From Candidatus Omnitrophota bacterium (lineage in GTDB: Bacteria; Hinthialibacterota; Hinthialibacteria; Hinthialibacterales; Hinthialibacteraceae): a DNA stretch of 64,000 bases. The first letter of the stretch is position 1. Each line of letters opens with the position of its first letter. Under the pieces are notes generated by a model. That model ran no database searches. It saw only the letters and a list, made by a program, of their open reading frames with translations, and had not been told where the DNA came from. The stretch is taken from positions 1 through 64,000 of the forward strand of contig JABLXU010000035.1 in NCBI GenBank assembly GCA_013177805.1, in the 5' to 3' direction. A program made the translations under genes and the position numbers. Below are positions 52,787 through 61,832 of this stretch, in pieces.

Positions 52787-53947
52787 ATGGAACCTTTTTT
52801 TACCATTATTTTTTGGGGATGCTTCGGCATCCTTCTTTATGTCTATGTGGGATATCTCATCCTCCTGGTGATTTTGGCCTGCGTCCGGCCAGTTCGTCAC
52901 GAAGCGGATGACGTGTATACTCCCTCGATCAGCCTGCTGTTCTCGGCGCATAATGAAATCGAATCCCTTCCAGCTAAATTGCAGAGCGTACGGGAATTGG
53001 ATTACCCCCGGGAGCGCCTGCAAATCCTCGTGGCTTCGGATGCCTCCACGGACGGCAGCGCCGAATACCTGGCGGCGCAATCAGACATTATCTTCGTGGA
53101 TTTAAAGGAACAAGCAGGTAAGAATGTAGCCCTGAACCGCCTGCTTCCTCTGGCCACGGGCGATCTGTTGTTCTTTACCGACGCCAACACGATCCTGCAT
53201 CCCGGCAGCGCCCGGGCGGCGGCCCGGCATTTTGCGGACCCCCGCGTGGGCGTGGTGGTCGGCGAACTGGTGTACGCCCTGGGAAACGAATGGAGCGCGG
53301 TGGGGCAAGGCGCGGGTTTGTATTGGCGGTATGAAAACATCATCAAGCGCTTGGAGAGCCGGCTGGGAAATTTGTTGGTAGGCGGCGGCGCGCTGCTGAT
53401 TGCTAGGCGGGAAATCGTGGAGACGCTCGATCCGCGCATCGCCAACGATTTGGAAATCCCCGCGCGCGCCGGGGCCCAAGGCTATGATGTGTTATACGAG
53501 CCGGCTTGCCTGGGTTCGGAAAAAGCGCATACGGAAGCCGGGGAAGAGTGGAAACGCACCTCCCGGATTGTCGCGCGGGGACTGTGGGGATTCGCGATGC
53601 TAGGACCGGTTATGGTTCAAACCCCGCTGCGCTTCTGGCAATTCCTGTCGCATAAATTCCTGCGCTGGTTTACCCTGCCATTTTCCCTGTTGATGCTGGC
53701 CGCCGCCTGGCCGTTGCAGGATCATTGGTTTCCGTGGTTGATGACTCGCGCGGGAATCGTGATCTTCCTGGCCGCCTTGATCGGGATCGCGCTGATTCCT
53801 TTGGCGCCAGTCTCCCGCTGGACCCGCCCATTCACTCTGATGGGACATTTGCTCATTATGCACGCCGCCGCCTTATGGGGCGTCATCCTGGCGCTGCGGG
53901 GGCGCACGCCAGCCACGTGGACAGTCCCGCAATCCACCCGCTCATGA
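52787..53947 (+). CDS. Membrane-associated GT2 glycosyltransferase
   Basis: A 386-residue processive-type family 2 glycosyltransferase. An N-terminal membrane helix (IIFWGCFGILLYVYVGYLILLV) precedes the GT-A domain, which shows SISLLFSAHNE, ILVASDASTDGS and the metal-binding region LLFFTDANT. An EEWKRTSRIVARG segment stands in for the Q/RxxRW motif, and three to four membrane helices follow at the C-terminus. Such enzymes make exopolysaccharide or envelope glycans. The ATG has only a weak ribosome binding site. It follows xylB by 53 bases and is convergent (6-base gap) with the PHP-GT4 gene. Confidence 0.88.
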   Translation: MEPFFTIIFWGCFGILLYVYVGYLILLVILACVRPVRHEADDVYTPSISLLFSAHNEIESLPAKLQSVRELDYPRERLQILVASDASTDGSAEYLAAQSDIIFVDLKEQAGKNVALNRLLPLATGDLLFFTDANTILHPGSARAAARHFADPRVGVVVGELVYALGNEWSAVGQGAGLYWRYENIIKRLESRLGNLLVGGGALLIARREIVETLDPRIANDLEIPARAGAQGYDVLYEPACLGSEKAHTEAGEEWKRTSRIVARGLWGFAMLGPVMVQTPLRFWQFLSHKFLRWFTLPFSLLMLAAAWPLQDHWFPWLMTRAGIVIFLAALIGIALIPLAPVSRWTRPFTLMGHLLIMHAAALWGVILALRGRTPATWTVPQSTRS

Positions 53948-53953
53948 GACGCA

Positions 53954-56395
53954 TCATCCGCCGTGCGAGGAAAAGAGCGGAATGACGCCCATGTCGTGAT
54001 TGCGGCCTAGATCGAATTGGAATCCCGGGCGGGAGCCGGGAGATAGCGGTGTGGTGAGGCTTTCCCAAAATTCGGTAAAAATGCGTTTTTCCGAGAACCG
54101 CTCGGCGGCGTAGGCGGCGGCCATTTGCCCCATTTCCCGTCGGCGGGCCGGATCGGTCATCAACCGCTCCACAATCTCGATGAACTCCGCGTTGGAACGC
54201 GCCACATAACCGGTTTCACCAGGCCGGATGAGTTCTTGCGGCCCGCCCTCGTTCATCACCACGCACGGCAAGCCCGAAGCCTGGGCCTCGACCACTACAT
54301 TGCCGAACGTGTCGAGCAGGCCGGGATACACGAACAGATCCGACGACGCGTAGGCGGCGGCGAGGTCCTGCTTGAACTTGGCGCCGGTGAGAACAAAGCG
54401 GGACAAGTGGGACGTCTTGCGGCGCATTTCGGCGAGATACGGCCCGTCACCCACGCAGTGGAGAACAAAATCTGGATGGCGGGAAGCGAGTTCATGGTAG
54501 AGGTCGATCAGCAAGTCAATGTTCTTGTCGGTCGAAATCCGGCCGACATAGAGCAATTTACATGGATAGGGTGTGTTCCAATAATTCTCCTTGCGGCGGC
54601 CGGGATTGAACATGGACGTGTCGATCCAGCGTTCGAGGATACCCGTGCGCTCAAGGGGAATGCCCAAATTGAGAATGTCTTCCAAATACCATTTCGAAGG
54701 CGACAACACGCGGTCCACCTGGCGGTAGAACATGCGTGTAAGGATCAAGGCCAGTTCGCCGAACATGGGATCCCCGGATACCTGCAGGGCGATGCGGGGC
54801 AGATCGGTATGGTAAATGCCTTGTACGGGGATGTGCATCAACTTGGCACAGATCAAGCCGATAAGGCCCACCGGCCCAGGCGTGCTGACCACCACGGCGT
54901 CAAATTGATTTTCCTCCACGAAGCGCAAGACCTTCAAGATGGAGGGAATGAAGAGGGGGATCTTATCATACCCCGGGGTAGGGAATTGGCGGACAGGCGG
55001 GAAATTGATCACACCCGCCATCCCCTCGAGATTTTTTTCGTGCGAAACCACCAGCGTCAGGTTCTTGTTTTCCTTGCGGGCGGCTTCCAGAAACATTTGG
55101 CAGGTCTTTGAGACGCCATCCATGTTCAGGAACGAGTCGGTGAACCAAGCGATCTTCGGTTCGTGCTGGACACCCAGGTAGCGTTCGGCCTGCTCGATAA
55201 TGTCGCGTTCGCCGTGCAAGTGGCGGCAGACCATCATGTAGGACGCTAGCAACGTGGGAGCGAACAGGATGAAATAGTGAAGCAAGTGGGGCTTTTCACA
55301 GACACGGACGATCATCTGATCCAGCACGTCGGATGACAGGTTGAATACGTTGGCGTTGTATTCGTCGCGGGTCATCAGGCCCTCCTCGAAAAGCGAACGG
55401 AAGGCCTTGTTGTCGCGGATGATGTCGCGGATTTCCTCGATCAGGTTCAGGTTGGTTCCTTTGGGCCGCCAGAAATATTTCAGGAATTTTTTGATTCCCT
55501 TGCGGAATCGCAGGCGGGAAGGAATCTTGAGCGGCCGGTTGCGCTCGAAAATCCGGCCCAGGATGTGGAACAATTCGCCGGAATCCGGTCCGATCTGGCT
55601 GCGGTAGTATTGATAGGCGATGCTGTTCACCTGGTGGGCCAAGGTCAGCACGCCCCCGCTTTCTCCGCAGGGTCGGGTGCGGCCTTTGCGGATGCCGTCC
55701 AACACACCCTCCTTGGTCAACGCTTCGGTCTCGACCAGGGTGTAGCAGGTTCCAACAAACAAACCGCTATGATCATCCGATCCGGCGGTGACGTATTTCT
55801 CCCAGGGCCGTACGCCGACCGGCTCGATACCGTGTTTTTTGGAGAGCCGCTCGATCTCCTGCGGCGTGAGGTTGGCCACAATTCCCGCCACGGCCTGGTT
55901 CAGGCGGCGCAGGCGGGTTCCATTCAGGACCTCGAAGCGTTTGAACAGCAACAGCAGGATTTCGAACTGTTCCCACGTCATCCGTCCGTTCACCTTGTGG
56001 AGCGGATGGGCGCAATAGTGGACGATATCCTGCTCATTGAGATATTTTACCAAATCAAAAATATTGGCCCGCCGCTGGTGAATGGTTTTGTGTTGTTCTT
56101 CGGTCATGCCCAGGCAGACGACATGGACTTTAACCTCACCGGGCAAATAGGCAGTCACCTCGTCCCCGGTGATGACATTGGGGTAATGAGCGATTTCTTT
56201 AACCCCGGCGATGGTGTTGTGGTCGGTAATGGTGACGAAATCCATGCCCCGCAGCATGGCGAATTCCCGTACCTGCTCAGGTGTGGTGAAGCTTTCCGGG
56301 CAGCCTAGACGTTGCATCAACCACAGGGACGGCCGGTCGGACGCCCACGAGTGGCAATGCAAATCGATTTTCACAGTATGGGTCGGGTGGTTCAT
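53954..56395 (-). CDS. Fusion of a PHP-type phosphoesterase domain and a GT4 glycosyltransferase
   Basis: An 813-residue two-enzyme protein. Residues 1 to about 260 are a PHP domain with metal ligands in order: IDLHCHSWASD (His13, His15, Asp20), TITDHNT (Asp58, His59), YCAHPLH and TAGSDDHSG. A helical middle region (about 260-415) resembles nothing obvious. From about residue 430 comes a GT-B/GT4 enzyme: WFTDSFLNMDGVS, ILERWIDTSMFNPGRR, LLYVGRISTDKNIDLLI and YPGLLDTFGNVVVEAQASGLP. Separately, GT4 enzymes of this type transfer mannose or glucose to lipid or glycan acceptors, and PHP domains hydrolyse phosphoesters, so the protein may transfer sugar and remove phosphate on the same envelope intermediate. 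GAGG precedes the ATG by six bases. Confidence 0.9.
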   Translation of the reverse strand: MNHPTHTVKIDLHCHSWASDRPSLWLMQRLGCPESFTTPEQVREFAMLRGMDFVTITDHNTIAGVKEIAHYPNVITGDEVTAYLPGEVKVHVVCLGMTEEQHKTIHQRRANIFDLVKYLNEQDIVHYCAHPLHKVNGRMTWEQFEILLLLFKRFEVLNGTRLRRLNQAVAGIVANLTPQEIERLSKKHGIEPVGVRPWEKYVTAGSDDHSGLFVGTCYTLVETEALTKEGVLDGIRKGRTRPCGESGGVLTLAHQVNSIAYQYYRSQIGPDSGELFHILGRIFERNRPLKIPSRLRFRKGIKKFLKYFWRPKGTNLNLIEEIRDIIRDNKAFRSLFEEGLMTRDEYNANVFNLSSDVLDQMIVRVCEKPHLLHYFILFAPTLLASYMMVCRHLHGERDIIEQAERYLGVQHEPKIAWFTDSFLNMDGVSKTCQMFLEAARKENKNLTLVVSHEKNLEGMAGVINFPPVRQFPTPGYDKIPLFIPSILKVLRFVEENQFDAVVVSTPGPVGLIGLICAKLMHIPVQGIYHTDLPRIALQVSGDPMFGELALILTRMFYRQVDRVLSPSKWYLEDILNLGIPLERTGILERWIDTSMFNPGRRKENYWNTPYPCKLLYVGRISTDKNIDLLIDLYHELASRHPDFVLHCVGDGPYLAEMRRKTSHLSRFVLTGAKFKQDLAAAYASSDLFVYPGLLDTFGNVVVEAQASGLPCVVMNEGGPQELIRPGETGYVARSNAEFIEIVERLMTDPARRREMGQMAAAYAAERFSEKRIFTEFWESLTTPLSPGSRPGFQFDLGRNHDMGVIPLFSSHGG

Positions 56396-56602
56396 TCGTT
56401 ACCTCATCGGTATCGATATTTATATTTCTTCCGCCATATTTCTTTTGCCACCGGTCTCTACCGCAGAGGGCGGCGGCGGCCGGAGGCTTCATTATACCGG
56501 GATTTCGCGTAAATCACTGGGAATGAACTCGCTTTCTTTGATGTCCGGAAGACCCAATCGCGCCTTCCGGATTTTCGGAGATGGCCGATTCCCCCTTAGG
56601 AT

Positions 56603-57016
56603 TCAGTCGAGAAAGTGTTTTTGGATATACGCGCAGGCATCCTCCAAGGAAGGCAGTATTTTTGTGCAGAATCGCACCATCCAGGGATTGCAGTCGGCGA
56701 ATCGAAACGGAGAAAACGCCACGACGAATTTCCCCAGGTTGAACGAGGCGTAAAACACTTCCATGGCAGTGCCGATGCTAGGCTTGCAATAGTTGACCAG
56801 GATGATGTCCGCGTCCCGGATATCTTGTAAATCGAAATCGACGATTTCATTGGCGCTGTCCACTTCGTTGTCCTTGAAATCCCGCCGCATGGGATCCAGA
56901 ATGCGCACCCGATCACCCAACAACCGCTTGGCTTCTTCGCGCCAGCGTTTGGCTTCACCTTGGACCTCGCCCATGATGGGACCGCAGAGATAAATCGTCT
57001 TCCGGGAATCGGCCAT
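56603..57016 (-). CDS. Nucleoside 2-deoxyribosyltransferase-like protein
   Basis: A 137-residue protein of the nucleoside 2-deoxyribosyltransferase superfamily. IYLCGPIMGE at the N-terminus, IVDFDLQDIRDADIILVNY in the middle and GTAMEVFYA with the presumed nucleophile Glu86 match the fold. Members swap bases on deoxynucleosides or cleave N-glycosidic bonds of nucleotides. The frame is open upstream to 57148, but the homologous part starts at ATG 57014-57016, with AGGAG eight bases upstream. It is divergent from the YkgJ-type gene. The precise reaction is not assignable. Confidence 0.85.
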   Translation of the reverse strand: MADSRKTIYLCGPIMGEVQGEAKRWREEAKRLLGDRVRILDPMRRDFKDNEVDSANEIVDFDLQDIRDADIILVNYCKPSIGTAMEVFYASFNLGKFVVAFSPFRFADCNPWMVRFCTKILPSLEDACAYIQKHFLD

Positions 57017-57084
57017 AGGTGTTCTCCTGTTTGGATTTTCGTGAAAGAACGCCTCCCCTTGCTGGTACCCGGGGAAAATCTCCT

Positions 57085-57090
57085 TATAAT
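57085..57090 (+). promoter_or_regulatory. Perfect -10 box (TATAAT) in the divergent region
   Basis: TATAAT lies 130 bases upstream of the YkgJ-type gene. The best -35 candidate, TTGCTG, is 20 bases away, which is long, so strength is uncertain. Confidence 0.35.
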
Positions 57091-57219
57091 AAAGAAAATC
57101 CAAGGAAGCCCCAAGAGACGATCGTTCAGCGGCCCCCCCGTATCCCATCCCCTTGTGCGAGAAACCGGCCTGCCTGCCGCTCCTCTCTATTCGATTGTCA
57201 TGAGGGGCAGGAGGGATTC

Positions 57220-57717
57220 ATGCTTCCAATTATGAATGAATCGTTGTGCGACCGGTGCACCGGTTTATGTTGCCACTATATCACGGTGGAAATCGACAAA
57301 CCCCGCACCCGCCGGAACCATGACGATATCCGCTGGTATTTGCTGCATGAGGGGATCACGCTGCTGATCGCGCGGGACCGCTGGCTGGTGAAACTGCCCA
57401 CGCGTTGCCGGGCGTTGACGGCGGATTGCCGATGTGGCATCTATGAAACCCGGCCGCAAACCTGCCGCGAGTATTCCACCGAGAACTGCGACTATTACAC
57501 GGCTTACGAAGGGTGGGACATGGACTACGTGGAAATCGAAAATCCGGAAGCCTACGACAAGTACCTCGCTCAGCGGAAACGGAAACGCGCCACCCCTCTC
57601 AATACCCCGAAAACCCGCCCCTCCAATTCAACCCGGTCCGTCGATTCAAAGAAGACCAAGTCTGCTCCATCCCCAAAAATCCCGGCCGATAAAACTCGTT
57701 CTAAAACAAAAGTTTGA
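57220..57717 (+). CDS. YkgJ-family cysteine-cluster protein
   Basis: A 165-residue protein with the conserved metal-binding cysteine pattern CDRCTGLCCHY at residues about 10-20 and CRALTADCRCGIYETRPQTCREY further on, characteristic of the YkgJ/UPF0153 family, proposed to bind zinc or an iron-sulfur centre; the function is unknown. The C-terminal 45 residues are Lys/Ser/Thr/Pro-rich and probably disordered. ATG 57220 with AGGAGG six bases upstream is chosen; a second ATG is at 57232 and the upstream extension to 57019 lacks homology. It is convergent with the PL10 gene, 39 bases apart. Confidence 0.85.
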   Translation: MLPIMNESLCDRCTGLCCHYITVEIDKPRTRRNHDDIRWYLLHEGITLLIARDRWLVKLPTRCRALTADCRCGIYETRPQTCREYSTENCDYYTAYEGWDMDYVEIENPEAYDKYLAQRKRKRATPLNTPKTRPSNSTRSVDSKKTKSAPSPKIPADKTRSKTKV

Positions 57718-57756
57718 ATTCAACCCCGAAAGATTGGAATTCTCCAGTGAAAGAGA

Positions 57757-58878
57757 TCACCGGGACGGATTCGGTGCGTCGGCTTTTGGTATCCATCGGG
57801 CCGACCAGCGGGGATAATCCTGGGCTAACAGGCTGGCGGGGGATTCGGTGTACCAGCTGTAACCTGTCCGCCGTTCTGGATCGATTTCCGCGAGGCTGTA
57901 TTTGATGATGCCGTCACGGCCACAGAAGATCGGACGGTTGGTCCCAATCTCATAGAACCGTGCCCAAAGCGGAGGCGCACCGGGATCCGCGATGATGACC
58001 TTATCATATCCCCGGGGGAGGGCAGGATTTTTCTCTGTGATTTGCCGGAGACCGGTGATTTTCACTTGTTCAAACCACGCCACCGCGCTTTGCACGGCGT
58101 GCACAATCCGGGGCGGGGGATTGTCGATTTCCATCAAGAGCCGGACCACATCCGCGCTTTCCGAACCGCTGAGGGAAATCTTTTCATAAGCGCGGGCGGG
58201 TGCGGGCCGCAGGGTTTTCTCATCATGCTGAGCGCACCAGACGGTTGGGCGGCCCTCCACGATCACCTGGCATTGGAGGACGCACTCGATTCCTTTGCGA
58301 ACCGCCGCATCGGCTTTGGCTCTCCGGATTTCATTTACAAAAACATAATCGGAAGGATTCCTGGCGATGTCCCGCAGCAATCTCAACACGCCGGTCATGG
58401 CGTTATCGTTGAAGGTAATGTGTAAGGGATATCCTTGGAGATACGGGGATTGCGGCCAGCCCCCGTTTTCATATTGGATATTCAGAAGGAAATCCAATCC
58501 TTTTAGAAATGCTTCCTTATACCGTTCCAGCCGTGTGCCTCTATAAACCCGGGCCAGGTAGGTCATTTGAGTGTATGTAGCCCCGTTGTCGATGGTGCTG
58601 TCTTGTTGCCGTTGTTTTTTTTCAAGAAGGTTTTTCCGCTCTTTTTCGCTCAACGGCGCTGCCATGTCGATGTTTTTCGGCCAGCCGCCCGTGTCCAGTT
58701 GAAAGAGCAAGACTTGGTCCGCGATCCGGGACGCTTCTTGGCTTTGGTACCATTCAGCCTCTTGGCGCAGACATTCGTTCCAAGGAACAAAGAGACTGCT
58801 CTTTGCTTCTGGACTTGCATGGCTGGCAAGAGCCAGCCCACTCAGTATCACACCGATGGGGATTGATTTGGTTTTCAT
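57757..58878 (-). CDS. Exported PL10-family pectate lyase
   Basis: A 373-residue secreted enzyme that cleaves polygalacturonate by beta-elimination. The signal peptide is IPIGVILSGLALASHA. The family-10 alpha-helical toroid is clear: DTGGWPKNIDMA, STIDNGATYTQMTYLARVY, LDFLLNIQYENGGWPQSPY, ITFNDNAMTGVLRLLRDI, and the region QHDEKTLRPAPARAYEKISLS. Its length matches the family. AGGA precedes the ATG by five to six bases. It is divergent from the second DUF1080 gene. With the heparinase-like lipoprotein and xylulokinase it supports a diet of plant cell-wall polymers. Confidence 0.93.
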   Translation of the reverse strand: MKTKSIPIGVILSGLALASHASPEAKSSLFVPWNECLRQEAEWYQSQEASRIADQVLLFQLDTGGWPKNIDMAAPLSEKERKNLLEKKQRQQDSTIDNGATYTQMTYLARVYRGTRLERYKEAFLKGLDFLLNIQYENGGWPQSPYLQGYPLHITFNDNAMTGVLRLLRDIARNPSDYVFVNEIRRAKADAAVRKGIECVLQCQVIVEGRPTVWCAQHDEKTLRPAPARAYEKISLSGSESADVVRLLMEIDNPPPRIVHAVQSAVAWFEQVKITGLRQITEKNPALPRGYDKVIIADPGAPPLWARFYEIGTNRPIFCGRDGIIKYSLAEIDPERRTGYSWYTESPASLLAQDYPRWSARWIPKADAPNPSR

Positions 58879-59113
58879 GATTATCCTGCCGTGTTTTTGT
58901 TTGCGATCGAACTGGAAAAAATGATATATCCTGACCTTTATGTGTGTTCAGATGAGATTACCTTACGCTATATTGGGATTAATTCCAACTCTGGAACATG
59001 CCAATTCCACTGGCACGGCTTATGCTTGACTCTGACCCACTGCCTTCTTTCCCTATCCGTGAAGTGGGGGAGATGGCAAACGGGGGCATGAATCACAAGA
59101 AAGAAGAATTCTC

Positions 59114-59797
59114 ATGTCGAATAACGCGCGCGCCTTCAAGAGATGGAAGCCGCTGGTGATTGTGTCGGTATTCCTATTGGTTTTGCTATTTTTGAATGTT
59201 TGCTCAACCGGCACACGCCGCTCCCGGGAGTTCGAGGAAACGATCCGGTCCTTCGCGGAACGGAGAGAGCCGGATTCTGAAATTGCCTTGTTCAACGGCC
59301 AGGATCTCTCCGGCTGGGTGGTTCATGGCTGGGGGAAATGGACTGTGGAGGATGGCGTGATGACTGTCCGGCGGGGGATCGGGTATCTCGCCACCTGCTA
59401 TGAAGCCTGGGAGGATTTTATCCTGACCTTGGACATCCGGGTGAGTGAGAAGGGGAATAGTGGAGTCTTCTTCCGGGCACGGCATCCCGGATTTGGTTTC
59501 CGTCCTTGGCCTCAGGGGTATGAAGCCCAGGTGGATAACCACGATCCCCGAAATTACACAGGCAGTCTGTACGGCCGCGTCCGGGTGACTACCCCGCCGG
59601 TTGCGGATGAAGAATGGTTCACGATGCGGATCGCCGCCCTGGGGCCCCGGATACAGATCCAAGTCAACGGCGAAACCGTGGTGAATGCCACCGACCCGGT
59701 CTTTGCAATAGGATTTATCGCCTTACAAGCGCATGACCCCTTCAGCCGGGTGGATTTCCGGGACATCCGGTTACGGATTCCAGCGGAGGAAGAATGA
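59114..59797 (+). CDS. Membrane-anchored DUF1080 (PF06439) protein
   Basis: A 227-residue protein with an N-terminal hydrophobic helix (LVIVSVFLLVLLFLNVC, residues 14-30). The Cys at its end might be lipidated, but the lipobox is poor, so a signal anchor is more likely. The rest is one DUF1080 jelly roll: IALFNGQDLSGWVVHG, WTVEDGVMTVRRG, DFILTLDIRVSEKGNSGVFFRA, GYEAQVDNHDP and FIALQAHDP. Compared with the protein at 24331 it is the same family but clearly a different subgroup. Three-keto-glycoside processing is known for some members. It is divergent from the PL10 lyase. Confidence 0.9.
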   Translation: MSNNARAFKRWKPLVIVSVFLLVLLFLNVCSTGTRRSREFEETIRSFAERREPDSEIALFNGQDLSGWVVHGWGKWTVEDGVMTVRRGIGYLATCYEAWEDFILTLDIRVSEKGNSGVFFRARHPGFGFRPWPQGYEAQVDNHDPRNYTGSLYGRVRVTTPPVADEEWFTMRIAALGPRIQIQVNGETVVNATDPVFAIGFIALQAHDPFSRVDFRDIRLRIPAEEE

Positions 59798-59932
59798 ACC
59801 AGCGTTATGAAAGCAGAAAGGAGTGTTTGAGTTTATGAAAAGATCTGCCGGAGCCGCTTTCCCTCTCTCCGGAAATCAGGAAAGGCCTTGGAACCAACGA
59901 GGCTTAAGAACAAAGACGGATATACATGATTA

Positions 59933-60388
59933 CTAGTAGTGCGCTTCTTGTTTGGATTGGCAGTTTAGGCACAGTTTGGCGGTTGGCATGGCGTTAAGGC
60001 GGGCTTCCGGAATTTCCTGGCCGCACGCGGAACAGATCCCGTAAGTCCCGTCCTCGATCTTCTGCAGTGCCGCGGTAATTTCCGCCAGCCGGTTCCGCTC
60101 GTGTTCAGCCATTCCCAGCCGGGTTTCATGTTCACTGTAATTGGTGCTCAAATCCACGAGGTCCCCATGAGCGCCAGAATCCTCCAGCGGAGGTTTATTT
60201 TCCATGCCATGTAGCAGCTTGTTCCGTTCTTTCTCCAGTTGAGCCTTGATTTCTGCAATGCGGCTTTGGTTGAACTTTGAAGAAGAGGATTTCTTCCCCC
60301 CTTTCGCGGCGGTCTTTTTCGGTGCGGTCTTGGATGACGTTTCGGAAGATGTTTTTTTACTCTTCGTTTTGTTCATTGTCATACCCAT
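59933..60388 (-). CDS. DksA/TraR-type zinc-finger regulator with a basic N-terminal tail
   Basis: A 151-residue protein. The C-terminal 105 residues match DksA/TraR: coiled-coil IAEIKAQLEKERNKLLHG, HERNRLAEITAALQKIEDGTYGIC and the zinc finger CSACGQEI...KLCLNC (C-x2-C-x17-C-x2-C). DksA-type proteins enter the RNA polymerase secondary channel and tune initiation. The first 40 residues are Lys/Ser/Thr-rich and low in complexity, probably disordered. In-frame ATGs at 60388, 60382 and 60376 all lack a ribosome binding site; the outermost of these is given. The frame upstream to 60496 overlaps the terminator at 60449-60482 and is rejected. Confidence 0.85.
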   Translation of the reverse strand: MGMTMNKTKSKKTSSETSSKTAPKKTAAKGGKKSSSSKFNQSRIAEIKAQLEKERNKLLHGMENKPPLEDSGAHGDLVDLSTNYSEHETRLGMAEHERNRLAEITAALQKIEDGTYGICSACGQEIPEARLNAMPTAKLCLNCQSKQEAHY

Positions 60389-60448
60389 ACGGTCAAATCG
60401 TAGTGGAGAAGCCGCCCGGCAGACAACCTCTCTCCATAATTGGAAAAA

Positions 60449-60482
60449 CCCTTTCCTCAAACAGAACTGTTTGAGGAAAGGG
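60449..60482 (-). terminator. Rho-independent terminator after the D-cysteine desulfhydrase-like gene
   Basis: A perfect 16-base stem (60449-60464 and 60467-60482) with a 2-base centre. Read on the minus strand it is CCCTTTCCTCAAACAG/CTGTTTGAGGAAAGGG followed immediately by TTTTT. It lies 180 bases past the stop of the minus-strand gene at 60662-61684 and separates it from the DksA-type gene. Confidence 0.75.
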
Positions 60483-60661
60483 AACCATAATTTCAAAAGG
60501 ATTATTTGTCAATGGTATTTCCAGGTACCGTTACCCCATGGCACTCAATCTCCCGTTACCCGTCCTAATTATATATCGGTAAATAAAATCATAGTATATT
60601 GGAACATCCTGATTCTGTCAAAAAAAATGCGAAAGCCGCCTGTGGACCGCCGGTCCATTGC

Positions 60662-61684
60662 TCAAAGAGTATCCGGCCAGAAGGTCAGGGAATCCCACAT
60701 ACGGGTCATTTCTTCCGTGAACGCCGAGAGGCCGAAGATCCCGCCGGTATGCAGGAACAAAACACGCGAACCGCGGGGGATTGATCCCTTGGCGATTTCT
60801 CCCCGCAAGCCGTCCAATGCCTTGCCTGTGTACACGGGATCGAAAATCAGCCCCTCCCGGTCCGCGGCATGACGGATCAGGCGCAATTGGGCGGGATTGG
60901 AGATCCCATAGCCCTCCCCGGCATATCCATCCACCAAGGCCATCCTGCCGGGATCGAGGGAGAGGTCCACTTGGAGAATCCGGGCCGCATTCTGGGCCAC
61001 GTGGGTGATCCGGGGCCGGAAATAGTCCGCGTTTTGACAGACAGTGATTCCGATCACCTGTTCCGCTACGGGCTCGAGGGTGTTGCCCAGGAATAAGCCC
61101 GCGTAGGTTCCACCCGATCCGGCCGCGCAGACCAGAAAATCCGGATACCAGTTTTGTTCCCTGCATTGTTGCTTGATTTCCAGCGCGGCTTCCACGTATC
61201 CCAAAATCCCCACCGCGTTAGATCCGCCGGTGGGGATAATATAGGGTCGTTTCCCTTGCCGTTTCAGCTCCTCGGCCACGGAGTTCAGTATGGTATCGGG
61301 ATTGCCGCTGTACTCAGACCAGGGGATATAGCGGATACGTGCCCCCGCGAGCAAATCGATCTGTAAATTACCATGGGCGGCGGCAGGGGGGGAACCGGCC
61401 AGAATCAACCAAGGCTCCAATCCCAGGATGCGGGCCGCTACCGCCGTGGCGCGCGCGTGATTGGAGGCCACCGCTCCACAAGTGATGACCGCGTCGCAGC
61501 TTTGATTCACCGCGTCCGCCAGCAAGTATTCCAGTTTACGGACTTTATTGCCGCTCAGAACAGAGCCGGTCAGATCGTCCCGCTTCACCCGCAGATCAAT
61601 TTCCCATTCCCGGCCGAGCCGCTCCAGACGCTGGATCGGGGTGGGAATAAAAGCCAAGGTTAGTTTTGCGGGAAAGTGAGCCAT
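60662..61684 (-). CDS. D-cysteine desulfhydrase / ACC deaminase-family PLP enzyme
   Basis: A 340-residue fold-type II PLP enzyme. The cofactor lysine is Lys47 in SGNKVRKLEYLL; TCGAVASNHARATA is the substrate-carboxylate loop; IIPTGGSNAVGILGYVEAALE and CAAGSGGTYAGLFLG bind the PLP phosphate. The family degrades D-cysteine to pyruvate, H2S and ammonia, or opens 1-aminocyclopropane-1-carboxylate. Bacterial sequences of this kind are mostly D-cysteine desulfhydrases. The frame is open to 61873 and overlaps bactofilin; ATG 61682-61684 with GAGGA six bases upstream is chosen. A strong terminator follows it. Confidence 0.9.
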   Translation of the reverse strand: MAHFPAKLTLAFIPTPIQRLERLGREWEIDLRVKRDDLTGSVLSGNKVRKLEYLLADAVNQSCDAVITCGAVASNHARATAVAARILGLEPWLILAGSPPAAAHGNLQIDLLAGARIRYIPWSEYSGNPDTILNSVAEELKRQGKRPYIIPTGGSNAVGILGYVEAALEIKQQCREQNWYPDFLVCAAGSGGTYAGLFLGNTLEPVAEQVIGITVCQNADYFRPRITHVAQNAARILQVDLSLDPGRMALVDGYAGEGYGISNPAQLRLIRHAADREGLIFDPVYTGKALDGLRGEIAKGSIPRGSRVLFLHTGGIFGLSAFTEEMTRMWDSLTFWPDTL

Positions 61685-61754
61685 AGTTTTTCCTCGAGAC
61701 ACATGTTCTATATCCCAGCCAGGAGTGAGGAGGATACCCCTTAATGAAAACGCG

Positions 61755-61797
61755 CCCCTTTCCCTCCCCCTACCAGCGGGACGGGGGCAAGGGGGGA
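61755..61797. repeat. GC-rich dispersed repeat relative (CCCTCCCCCTACCAG...GGGGGCAAGGGGGG)
   Basis: CCCTTTCCCTCCCCCTACCAG at the left and a G-rich arm (GGGACGGGGGCAAGGGGGG) at the right can fold into a stem. It resembles the intergenic elements at 25107 and 50975 in position and composition but is not a close copy. It lies between the bactofilin and desulfhydrase genes. Confidence 0.4.
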
Positions 61798-61832
61798 TCG
61801 AGGCGCTGAAACAATCGGTCAAACGGGAATTT

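Noticed and set aside
59835-59936. 33-codon frame (MKRSAGAAFPLSG...) with AAAGGAG upstream
   Set aside because: Very short, no homology, and it overlaps the stop codon of the DksA-type gene on the other strand; cannot be supported without expression data.
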